A DNA stretch of 64,000 bases from Pegea sp. RAD2-039 (taxonomy: Eukaryota > Chordata > Thaliacea > Salpida > Salpidae), in assembly GCA_034620365.1 (NCBI GenBank), contig JAQGEQ010000071.1:744001-808000 (forward strand), read 5' to 3'. The notes beneath the pieces are model-generated. The model ran no database searches and was not told the DNA's origin. It saw only the letters and a program-made list of their open reading frames with translations. Positions 13,001-25,000 of this stretch are shown piece by piece; the stretch's first letter is position 1, and each line of letters opens with the position of its first letter. The position numbers and the translations under genes are program-made.

Positions 13001-16000
13001 CTCCTTGTCCAACTTGATTCACTGCTCTAACTCGAACGTTGTAAATTTTGTTTTCTTCAAGCTCAGTGATCAGAAAACTTCTAACATCACATCCGATTGG
13101 TTGAAGACCGACAAAGTCGAGAGCTTCGTTTGTTGAAATCTCGACTAAATACGAAGTGATTGAACTTCCACCATTATGCAACGGTTCAGTCCATGAGATT
13201 TTGATTGTTTGTTTTGTAATCTGTAAAAAATATAAATGTTTCATTTGATTTCATTACAAGTGAACTGTGCTTAGGTGTTTGTACTTACTTCATCAACTGA
13301 AACATTCAATGGGGCTGTTGGAACGTGTGTGATTTTAAGTAAATCATCAGTTTCCTTAGGAACACCCATTCCATATTTGTTAAAAGCTGTTACTCGGAAG
13401 TTGTAAGTTTTACCTTCTTCTAAACTTTCAGCTTTGTAATTATTTCTTGACCAGTCATTACTTAAAGTTTTCCATCTTTGCTTGACAACATCACATTGTT
13501 CAATCATATAACCAACAATTGTACTACATCCGTCAAACTTAGGTTCAGCCCAACATAGTACAACTGACTCTGATCTTATGTCTTTGTAGGTGATTGGTCC
13601 AACACATCCGGGAATATCAAGAATATTGATAGAGAATCTTAGTTGCTTAGTTCCTACACTGTTGGAGATCTTCAGAATGTATTTTCCACAATCTTCTCGC
13701 TTAGTGTTTTTAATGATTAGATTTGATCGTGATTGATCAGTCGTGATTAATGCTTCAGAATTGATTGAGTATCCATTTAGTTTTGTCCATTCAGATACAG
13801 GACTTGGAGTTCCTCTAAAGGAAGCACTTAACTTCAGTTCATGACCAGCATTAATAGTAATAAGTGATTTAAAATCATCATTTAGAAGAAATTCCGGTTC
13901 TTCAAATCGATCAACAATTTTGATAAAGTCATTGCATTCACATGGTTCACCAATTCCTGCCTTGTTTACAGCACGAACTTGCAGCTCATAAACTTCATTT
14001 GCAACGAGATCATCAACAATCATTTTACATTCTTCAATTGGTGTTTCGTTGACACGGTTCCATTCTGCTGTGTCAGTTCGATCAAACTTCTTCTTTTCAA
14101 CTATGTATCCAGTAACTGAACTTCCATTATCATTTAAAGGTGCTTCCCATTCTAATGAAGCTGAATTGTTGGTAGTATCAACCAAACGTACAATACAAGG
14201 TGGTCCTGGTGGTATGACTGGCATACAACATTCAATCAGCGGTGATACTTCACTTGCAATGCTGATTCCTGCTGCATTTTCAGCATAAGCTCTGAACTGA
14301 TAAAATGAGCCTTCAGTTAAACCGACTACACGATATTGAAGATCAGAGATTGGTTCAGAGTTACATTTAGCCCATCGTGAGCCCTTGTGTAAAAGTCTTT
14401 CGACGTGATAACCAATAATCTTACTTCCACCTTCATTGACTGGTCTTTTGTAGCCAACAGTTATTGAGTTGAAATGAGTTCTAACAGCTTCTGGTCTACC
14501 AGGTGCATCAGGAACATTAAATTGATAGATTGCTTTAATTGGTTCAGATTGAAGGTATGGTCCCACTCCATTTTCATTTACTGCATTGATTCGGAAAATA
14601 TATTCTCTGCCTTCTGTTAGATTACTTACACGACACGTTGTTACTTCACATTGTTCGTTGATAACTGTCCAACTTAGTTTCGAAACTTCACATTTTGAAA
14701 CTATATAATGTCTTACATTCTTACCACCATCTAGTAATGGTTCTCTCCATGCAATAACACATGACTTGGCCGTTACCTCACTAAATTCAACTGGACCTTG
14801 TGGTTTACCAGGAGTAGTGATCACTTTGACAAGAACAGAAGCTGAAAACTCTCCTTTTTGGTTTACAACTTTGATTGAATACATTCCAGTATCTTCACGT
14901 TGACAATCACTTAATGAAAATGATGAAGATATTCTGCTATTGTTTACAGTAACTCTTTCATCTTGATTTATGCAATCATCATCATCCTTGGTCCACAATA
15001 CACTAGGTCTTGGTGTACCAGTTATGAATGATTCGAGATTTAATGTGTCTCTGATAGTAACTTCAACAGTTTTTGTTTGATTCAAGATAACTTTTGGGTA
15101 TTCAAGCAAAACTTCACAAAGCACAGGTCCAAATATATCTGAAGGTAGTCCGAGTGTTCCATTTGAACTTAAAGCTGATACGCGGAACTCATATGAAGAA
15201 TCATACATCAACTCATCAACATTGTGTTCACATTTTGGTGTAATATCATAATTACATTGTTGCCACTTGCCAAATGGAACAAGACGTTTTTCTACTAAAT
15301 ACCCAGTAATCATTTCACTTTCATCAATAACAGGTGCTTTCCAACATAATATCATCGATGAGTTAGTTATTTCAACTACAGCTAAATCTGTTGGTGCAGG
15401 AAGTCTTTCAAGTGCCACAAATGAGTCACTGATTTCACTTGGTTCACTTAAACCAGCATCGTTCTCAGCAATTATTCGGATGTTGTATTTCAACCCATAA
15501 ACAAGATCTGGAAAATATGAAATTGTTTAAGATTAAAGACATCAATTATATTTTTTCTTTATAATTAAAAGAGAAATGTAAATGTTTACCTTTCAGGAGG
15601 TATACAGTCTTTGTTGTTAGTTTTGTGTTATCTCTTTGCCATAAAAGGGAGTTTCTATCCTTCTTCTCGATTATATAGCCACTCAAATGTGATGCTGATG
15701 ACGCTTCCCAAGACACTTTTACTGATAGTTGCTTCACTTGTCCAATGACAGGTTTACCAGGACGAGAAGGAACTTCTATAGTTATTAAAAGCTCAATTTA
15801 GGACTGTGTGTGTTGTTCATAAACGTTTATACCTTAGTTAAATATTATTTTAAAAGCATTATTTCTTTGTATAGTAAGTTTAACTTTTTTCATCCTTATG
15901 CTAATTTGTGATTATCAAGCATTTTATTAAATTTATAAAATATTTTGGGCTTAATTTGTGGGGGTCTTATTGTTTATATTTTGTAATAAATCAGTTAGAT

Positions 16001-19000
16001 ATTTTTTATATTTTTCATATTACTACATAAATAATCTAATATGGAACATGTGTAAGTTTAAGTATAGATTTTATGAGAATGAAGGAAAAATAAAATGTTT
16101 TAATTAAATATGAAACATCTGTAACTAATATTTTCGGTTTATTTATAATTTTAATGGGTAGATGTTTTAATCTTACCATATTTATGTTTTGTTGTGCACA
16201 AGTCTGAAACTAATGGTTTTCCGGTGCCAATAATATTTTCAGCACTTACACGGAACAAATAAGATTGCTGCTTGCGTAGATTTCGAATCTTTAAAAAACA
16301 GACTTGTTTGTAAACATTAAAGAAGTAAGAAGTAGTTAAAATTTAGATATCACATAGTTGGTCTAGTTGTTCTCTACTGCAAGAAGACAATTTACTGTTA
16401 TTGAAGTTTTTGCAGTTAGTGATGTAACAGGAGACCAAATATCTTGTCCATATTCTGTGTATTCAACTACGTAACCAGTTACATTGATGCCACCATCATC
16501 AACTGGTGGCTGCCATGCAATTTTAACAGAGTCAATATCGATGTACATAAACTGAATCGGACCACTTGGTGTACTTGGAACATCTGTGTTGAAGGATTAA
16601 GAATTTAACAAATTTGCATACAACTAAACAAATCTACTAAGATTGATATCAAACAAACCTAGTACATCGACTATGATTGGATAAACTAGATGACCAACTG
16701 AGTTTTTCAAGGACAGTTGATACACTCCAGCATCACTTTTGATAACATTTTTAATGGAAAGCTTTGTACATGATGATGACGAAGAAGTTTTAACACGATG
16801 TGAATCTGTTGATTAATAATCAACTTTTAAAATTATTCAATGGACAAAACTCAGACCTAATGAAGAACAGGAAGAAAACTCAAATTAATCATTTTCAGAG
16901 CTTGTTACCTGAAAGTTGGTTGTCACAATAGTTCCAGGATGTAATTGGAACTGGCTTGCCTCGAATAGGGATTGTAAGATCTAAGTTATTGCCAATTTTC
17001 AATCGGATGTTCTTCATACTTTCAACATCAGCACTTGGTATTTCTAAAATACAAATAACTTTGAAATTAACAATAGAATTAAAACTCAACAAAGTGAACG
17101 TTAGATATTTAATACTTGGAAGCCTGATAACGAAAGTAGAAAGAGACATTTTGCTTACCAGTGTAATCTCCTGTTTTAATCGAGTAAACAACATCACTTG
17201 GTTCTCCTTGTCCAACTTGATTCACTGCTCTAACTCGAACGTTGTAAATTTTGTTTTCTTCAAGCTCAGTGATCAGAAAACTTCTAACATCACATCCGAT
17301 TGGTTGAAGACCGACAAACTCGAGAGCTTCGTTTGTTGAAATCTCGACTAAATACGAAGTGATTGAACTTCCACCATTGTGCAACGGTTCAGTCCATGAG
17401 ATTTTGATTGTTTGTTTTGTAATCTGTAAAAAATATAAATGTTTCATTTGATTTCATTACAAGTGAACTGTGCTTAGGTGTTTGTACTTACTTCATCAAC
17501 TGAAACATTCAATGGGGCTGTCGGAACGTGTGTGATTTTAAGTAAATCATCAGTTTCCTTAGGAACACCCATTCCATATTTGTTAAAAGCTGTTACTCGG
17601 AACTTGTAAGTTTTACCTTCTTCTAAACTTTCAGCTTTGTAATTATTTCTTGACCAGTCATTACTTAAAGTTTTCCATCTTTGCTTGACAACATCACATT
17701 GTTCAATCATATAACCAACAATTGTACTACATCCGTCAAACTTAGGTTCAGCCCAACATAGTACAACCGACTCTGATCTTATGTCTTTGTAGGTGATTGG
17801 TCCAACACATCCGGGAATATCAAGAATATTGATAGAGAATCTTAGTTGCTTCATCCGGGAATATCAAGAATATTGATAGAGAATCTTAGTTGCTTAGTTC
17901 CTACACTGTTGGAGATCTTCAGAATGTATTTTCCACAATCTTCTCGCTTAGTGTTTTTAATGATTAGATTTGATCGTGATTGATCAGTCGTGATTAATGC
18001 TTCAGAATTGATTGAGTATCCATTTAGTTTTGTCCATTCAGATACAGGACTTGGAGTTCCTCTAAAGGAAGCACTTAACTTCAGTTCATGGCCAGCATTA
18101 ATAGTAATAAGTGATTTAAAATCATCACTTAGAAGAAATTCCGGTTCTTCAAATCGATCAACAATTTTGATAAAGTCATTGCATTCACATGGTTCACCAA
18201 TTCCTGCCTTGTTTACAGCACGAACTTGCAGCTCATAAACTTCATTTGCAACGAGATCATCAACAATCTGCTGTGTCAGTTCGATCAAACTTCTTCTTTT
18301 CAACTATGTATCCAGTAACTGAACTTCCATTATCATTTAATGGTGCTTCCCATTCTAATGAAGCTGAATTGTTGGTAGTATCAACCAAACGTACAATACA
18401 AGGTGGTCCTGGTGGTATGACTGGCATACAACATTCAATCAGCGGTGATACTTCACTTGCAATGCTGATTCCTGCTGCATTTTCAGCATAAGCTCTGAAC
18501 TGATAAAATGAGCCTTCAGTTAAACCGACTACACGATATTGAAGATCAGAGATTGGTTCAGAGTTACATTTAGCCCATCGTGAGCCCTTGTGTAAAAGTC
18601 TTTCGACGTGATAACCAATAATCTTACTTCCACCTTCATTGACTGGTCTTTTGTAGCCAACAGTTATTGAGTTGAAATGAGTTCTAACAGCTTCTGGTCT
18701 ACCAGGTGCATCAGGAACATTAAATTGATAGATTGCTTTAATTGGTTCAGATTGAAGGTATGGTCCCACTCCATTTTCATTTACTGCATTGATTCGGAAA
18801 ATATATTCTCTGCCTTCTGTTAGATTACTTACACGACACGTTGTTACTTCACATTGTTCGTTGATAACTGTCCAACTTAGTTTCGAAACTTCACATTTTG
18901 AAACTATATAATGTCTTACATTCTTACCACCATCTAGTAATGGTTCTCTCCATGCAATAACACATGACTTGGCCGTTACCTCACTAAATTCAACTGGACC

Positions 19001-22000
19001 TTGTGGTTTACCAGGCGTAGTGATTACTTTGACAAAAACAGAAGCTGAAAACTCTCCTTTTTGGTTTACAACTTTGATTGAATACAATCCAGTATCTTCA
19101 CGTTGACAATCACTTAATGAAAATGATGAAGATATTCTGCTATTGTTTACAGTAACTCTTTCATCTTGATTTATGCAATCATCATCATCTTTGGTCCACA
19201 AGACACTAGGTCTTGGTGTACCAGTTATGAATGATTCGAGATTTAATGTGTCTCCGATAGTAACTTCAACAGTTTTTGTTTGATTCAAGATAACTTTTGG
19301 GTATTCAAGCAAAACTTCACAAAGCACAGGTCCAAATATATCTGAAGGTAGTCCGAGTGTTCCATTTGAACTTAAAGCTGATACGCGGAACTCATATGAA
19401 GAATCATACATCAACTCATCAACATTGTGTTCACATTTTGGTGTAATATCATAATTACATTGTTGCCACTTGCCAAATGGAACAAGACGTTTTTCTACTA
19501 AATACCCAGTAATCATTTCACTTTCATCAATAACAGGTGCTTTCCAACATAATAACATCGATGAGTTAGTTATTTCAACTACAGCTAAATCTGTTGGTGC
19601 AGGAAGTCTTTCAAGTGCCACAAATGAGTCACTGATTTCACTTGGTTCACTTAAACCAGCATCGTTCTCAGCAATTATTCGGATGTTGTATTTCAACCCA
19701 TAAACAAGATCTGGAAAATATGAAATTGTTTGAGATTAAAGACATCAACTATGTTTCTTCTTTATAATTAAAAGAGAAATGTAAATGTTTACCTTTCAGG
19801 AGGTATACAGTCTTTGTTGCTAGTTTTGTGTTATCTCTTTGCCATAAAAGGGAGTTTCTATCCTTCTTCTCGATTATATAGCCACTCAAATGTGATGCTG
19901 ATGACGCTTCCCAAGACACTTTTGCCGAAAGTTGCTTCACTTGTCCAATGACAGGTTTACCAGGACGAGAAGGAACTTCTATAGTTATTAAAAGCTCAAT
20001 TTAGGACAGTGTGTTTTGTTCATAAACGTTTATACCTTAGTTAAATATTATTTTAAAAGCATTATTTCCTTGTATAGTAAGTTTAACTTTTTGTATATTT
20101 ATACTAATAAGTGATTATCAAGTTTATTATTATATTTATAATAATATAAGTATTTATTAAAATATTTCGGACTTAATTTGTGGGGGTCTCATTGTTTATA
20201 ATTTGTAATATATCAGTTAGATATTTTCTTATATTGTTTTATTTTACTGTATTAATTTTTTAATATGGAACATGTGTAAGTTTAAGCATAAATTTTATAA
20301 GAATACAATAAAATCAAAATGTTTAATACTGATTAATAAAATGATTTAATTAAATATGAAACATCTGTTACTAATATTTTCAGTTCATTTATATTTTTAA
20401 TAGGTAGATGTTTTAATCTTACCATATTTATGTTTTGTTGTGCACAAGTCTGAAACTAATGGTTTTCCGGTGCCAATAATATTTTCAGCACTTACACGGA
20501 ACAAATAAGATTGCTGCTTGCGTAGATTTCGAATCTTTAAAAAACAGACTTGTTTTAAACATTAAAAAGTAATAAAGTAGTTAAAATTTAGATATCAAAT
20601 AGTTATTCTAGATGTACTCTACTGCAAGAAGATAATTTACTGTTATTGAAGTTTTTGCAGTTAGTGATGTGACAGGAGACCAAATATCTTGTCCATATTC
20701 TTTGTATTCAACTACGTAACCAGTTACATTGATGCCACCATCATAAACTGGTGGCTGCCATGCAATTTTAACAGAGTCAATATCGATGTACATAAGCTGA
20801 ATCGGACCACTTGGTGTACTTGGAACATCTGTGTTGAAGGATTAAGAATTTAACAAATTTGCATAAAATCAAACATATCTACTAAGATTGATTGCAAACA
20901 AACCTAGTACATCGACTATGATTGGATAAACTAGATGACCAACTGAGTTTTTCAAGGACAGTTGATACACTCCAGCATCACTTTTGATAACATTTTTAAT
21001 GGAAAGCTTTGTACATGATGATGACGAAGAAGTTTTAACACGATGTGAATCTGTTGATTAATAATCAACTTTTAAAATTATTCAATAGACAAAGCTCAGA
21101 CCTAATGAAGTACAGGAAGAAAACTCAAATTAATCATTTTCAGAGCTTGTTACCTGAAAGTTGGTTGTCAGAATATTTCCAAGAAGTAACTGGAACAGGC
21201 TTGCCTCGAATAGGGATTGTAAGATCTAAGTTATTGCCAACTTTCAATCGGATGTTCTTCATACTTTCAACATCAGCACTTGGTATTTCTAAAATAAAAA
21301 TAATTTTGAAATTAACAATAGAATTAAAACTCAAGAAAGTGAACGTTAGATATTTAATACTTGAAAGCCTGATAACGAAAGTAGAAAGAGACATTTTGCT
21401 TACCAGTGTAATCTCCTGTTTTAATCGAGTAAACAACATCACTAGGTTCTCCTTGTCCAACTTGATTCACTGCTCTAACTCGAACGTTGTAAATTTTGTT
21501 TTCTTCAAGCTCAGTGATCAGAAAACTTCTAACATCACATCCGATTGGTTGAAGACCGACAAACTCGAGAGCTTCGTTTGTTGAAATCTCGACTAAATAC
21601 GAAGTGATTGAACTTCCACCATTATGCAACGGTTCAGTCCATGATATTTTGATTGTTTGTTTTGTAATCTGTAAAAAATATAAATGTTTCATTTGATCTC
21701 ATTACAAGTGAACTGTGCTTAGGTGTTTGTACTTACTTCATCAACTGAAACATTCAATGGGGCTGTCGGAACGTGTGTGATTTTAAGTAAATCATCAGTT
21801 TCCTTAGGAACACCCATTCCATATTTGTTAAAAGCTGTTACTCGGAACTTGTAAGTTTTACCTTCTTCTAAACTTTCAGCTTTGTAATTATTTCTTGACC
21901 AGTCATTACTTAAAGTTTTCCATCTTTGCTTGACAACATCACATTGTTCAATCATATAACCAACAATTGTACTACATCCGTCAAACTTAGGTTCAGCCCA

Positions 22001-25000
22001 ACATAGTACAACTGACTCTGATCTTATGTCTTTGTAGGTGATTGGTCCAACACATCCGGGAATATCAAGAATATTGATAGAGAATCTTAGTTGCTTAGTT
22101 CCTACACTGTTGGAGATCTTCAGAATGTATTTTCCACAATCTTCTCGCTTAGTGTTTTTAATGATTAGATTTGATCGTGATTGATCAGTCGTGATTAATG
22201 CTTCAGAATTGATTGAGTATCCATTTAGTTTTGTCCATTCAGATACAGGACTTGGAGTTCCTCTAAAGGAAGCACTTAACTTCAGTTCATGGCCAGCATT
22301 AACAGTAATAAGTGATTTAAAATCATCATTTAGAAGAAATTCCGGTTCTTCAAATCGATCAACAATTTTGATAAAGTCATTGCATTCACATGGTTCACCA
22401 ATTCCTGCCTTGCTTACAGCACGAACTTGCAGCTCATAAACTTCATTTGCAACGAGATCGTCAACAATCATTTTACATTCTTCAATTGGTGTTTCGTTGA
22501 CACGGTTCCATTCTGCTGTGTCAGTTCGATCAAACTTCTTCTTTTCAACTATGTATCCAGTAACTGAACTTCCATTATCATTTAATGGTGCTTCCCATTC
22601 TAATGAAGCTGAATTGTTGGTAGTATCAACCAAACGTACAATACAAGGTGGTCCCGGTGGTATGACTGGCATACAACATTCAATCAGCGGTGATACTTCA
22701 CTTGCAATGCTGATTCCTGCTGCATTTTCAGCATAAGCTCTGAACTGATAAAATGAGCCTTCAGTTAAACCGACTACACGATATTGAAGATCAGAGATTG
22801 GTTCAGAGTTACATTTAGCCCATCGTGAGCCCTTGTGTAAAAGTCTTTCGACGTGATAACCAATAATCTTACTTCCACCTTCATTGACTGGTCTTTTGTA
22901 GCCAACAGTTATTGAGTTGAAATGAGTTCTAACAGCTTCTGGTCTACCAGGTGCATCAGGAACATTAAATTGATAGATTGCTTTAATTGGTTCAGATTGA
23001 AGGTATGGTCCCACTCCATTTTCATTTACTGCATTGATTCGGAAAATATATTCTCTGCCTTCTGTTAGATTACTTACACGACACGTTGTTACTTCACATT
23101 GTTCGTTGATAACTGTCCAACTTAGTTTCGAAACTTCACATTTTGAAACTATATAATGTCTTACATTCTTACCACCATCTAGTAATGGTTCTCTCCATGC
23201 AATAACACATGACTTGGCCGTTACCTCACTAAATTCAACTGGACCTTGTGGTTTACCAGGAGTAGTGATTACTTTGACAAGAACAGAAGCTGAAAACTCT
23301 CCTTTTTGGTTTACAACTTTGATTGAATACAATCCAGTATCTTCACGTTGACAATCACTTAATGAAAATGATGAAGATATTCTGCTATTGTTTACAGTAA
23401 CTCTTTCATCTTGATTTATGCAATCATCATCATCCTTGGTCCACAAGACACTAGGTCTTGGTGTACCAGTTATGAATGATTCGAGATTTAATGTGTCTCC
23501 GATAGTAACTTCAACAGTTTTTGTTTGATTCAAGATAACTTTTGGGTATTCAAGCAAAACTTCACAAAGCACAGGTCCAAATATATCTGAAGGTAGTCCG
23601 AGTGTTCCATTTGAACTTAAAGCTGATACGCGGAACTCATATGAAGAATCATACATCAACTCATCAACATTGTGTTCACATTTTGGTGTAATATCATAAT
23701 TACATTGTTGCCACTTGCCAAATGGAACAAGACGTTTTTCTACTAAATACCCAGTAATGATTTCACTTTCATCAATAACAGGTGCTTTCCAACATAATAA
23801 CATCGATGAGTTAGTTATTTCAACTACAGCTAAATCTGTTGGTGCAGGAAGTCTTTCAAGTGCCACAAATGAGTCACTGATTTCACTTGGTTCACTTAAA
23901 CCAGCATCGTTCTCAGCAATTATTCGGATGTTGTATTTCAACCCATAAACAAGATCTGGAAAATATGAAATTGTTTGAGATTAAAGACATCAACTATGTT
24001 TCTTCTTTATAATTAAAAGAGAAATGTAAATGTTTACCTTTCAGGAGGTATACAGTCTTTGTTGCTAGTTTTGTGTTATCTCTTTGCCATAAAAGGGAGT
24101 TTCTATCCTTCTTCTCGATTATATAGCCACTCAAATGTGATGCTGATGACGCTTCCCAAGACACTTTTGCCGAAAGTTGCTTCACTTGTCCAATGACAGG
24201 TTTACCAGGACGAGAAGGAACTTCTATAGTTATTAAAAGCTCAATTTAGGACAGTGTGTTTTGTTCATAAACGTTTATACCTTAGTTAAATATTATTTTA
24301 AAAGCATTATTTCCTTGTATAGTAAGTTTAACTTTTTGTATATTTATACTAATATGTGATTATCAAGTTTATTATTATATTTATAATAATATAAGTATGT
24401 ATTAAAATATTTCGGACTTAATTTGTGGGGGTCTCATTGTTTATATTCTGTAATATATCAGTTAGATATTTTCTTATATAGTTTTATTTTACTGCATAAA
24501 TTTTTTAATATGGAACATGTGTAAGTTTAAGCATAAATTTTATAAGAATACAATAAAATCAAAATGTTTAATACTGATTAATAAAATGATTTAATTAAAT
24601 ATGAAACATCTGTTACTAATATTTTCAGTTTATTTATATTTTTAATGGCTAGATGTTTTAATCTTACCATATTTATGTTTTGTTGTGCACAAGTCTGAAA
24701 CTAATGGTTTTCCGGTGCCAATAATATTTTCAGTACTTACACGGAACAAATAAGATTGCTGTTTGCGTAGATTTCGAATCTTTAAAAAACAGATTTGTTT
24801 GTAAACATAAAAGAAGTAGAAAATAGCTAAAATTTAGATATCAAATAGCTGGTCTAGTTGTTCTTTAATGCAAGAAGACAATTTACTGTTATTGAAGTTT
24901 TTGCAGTTAGTGATGTAACAGGAGACCAAATATCTTGTCCATATTCTTTGTATTCAACTACGTAACCAGTTACATTGATGCCACCATCATCAACTGGTGG

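Larger units (their letters stand above)
11200..15403 (-). repeat. Titin super-repeat, unit M (7 introns, 4204 bp genomic, 3252 bp spliced)
   Basis: Fully within the young array and intact. Introns are 68, 115, 103, 75, 107, 402 and 82 bp. Confidence 0.93.
15404..19606 (-). repeat. Titin super-repeat, unit L (7 introns, 4203 bp genomic, 3252 bp spliced)
   Basis: Young-array unit with the compensating 44-bp events in d5-d7. Introns are 68, 115, 103, 75, 107, 401 and 82 bp. Its d10/d11 intron is about 43 bp shorter than in J, K and N and groups with unit M. Confidence 0.9.
19607..23851 (-). repeat. Titin super-repeat, unit K (7 introns, 4245 bp genomic, 3252 bp spliced)
   Basis: Fully within the young array. 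Introns are 68, 115, 103, 75, 106, 444 and 82 bp. Its d10/d11 intron sequence groups with unit J. Frame intact. Confidence 0.93.

Noticed and set aside
17492..19710. Unit L as a decayed pseudo-exon or a splice-rescued exon
   Set aside because: Everything except the two 44-bp events is as well preserved as in sister copies, and no GT-AG pair would remove the defect. Artefact or recent allele fits better than long-term decay.
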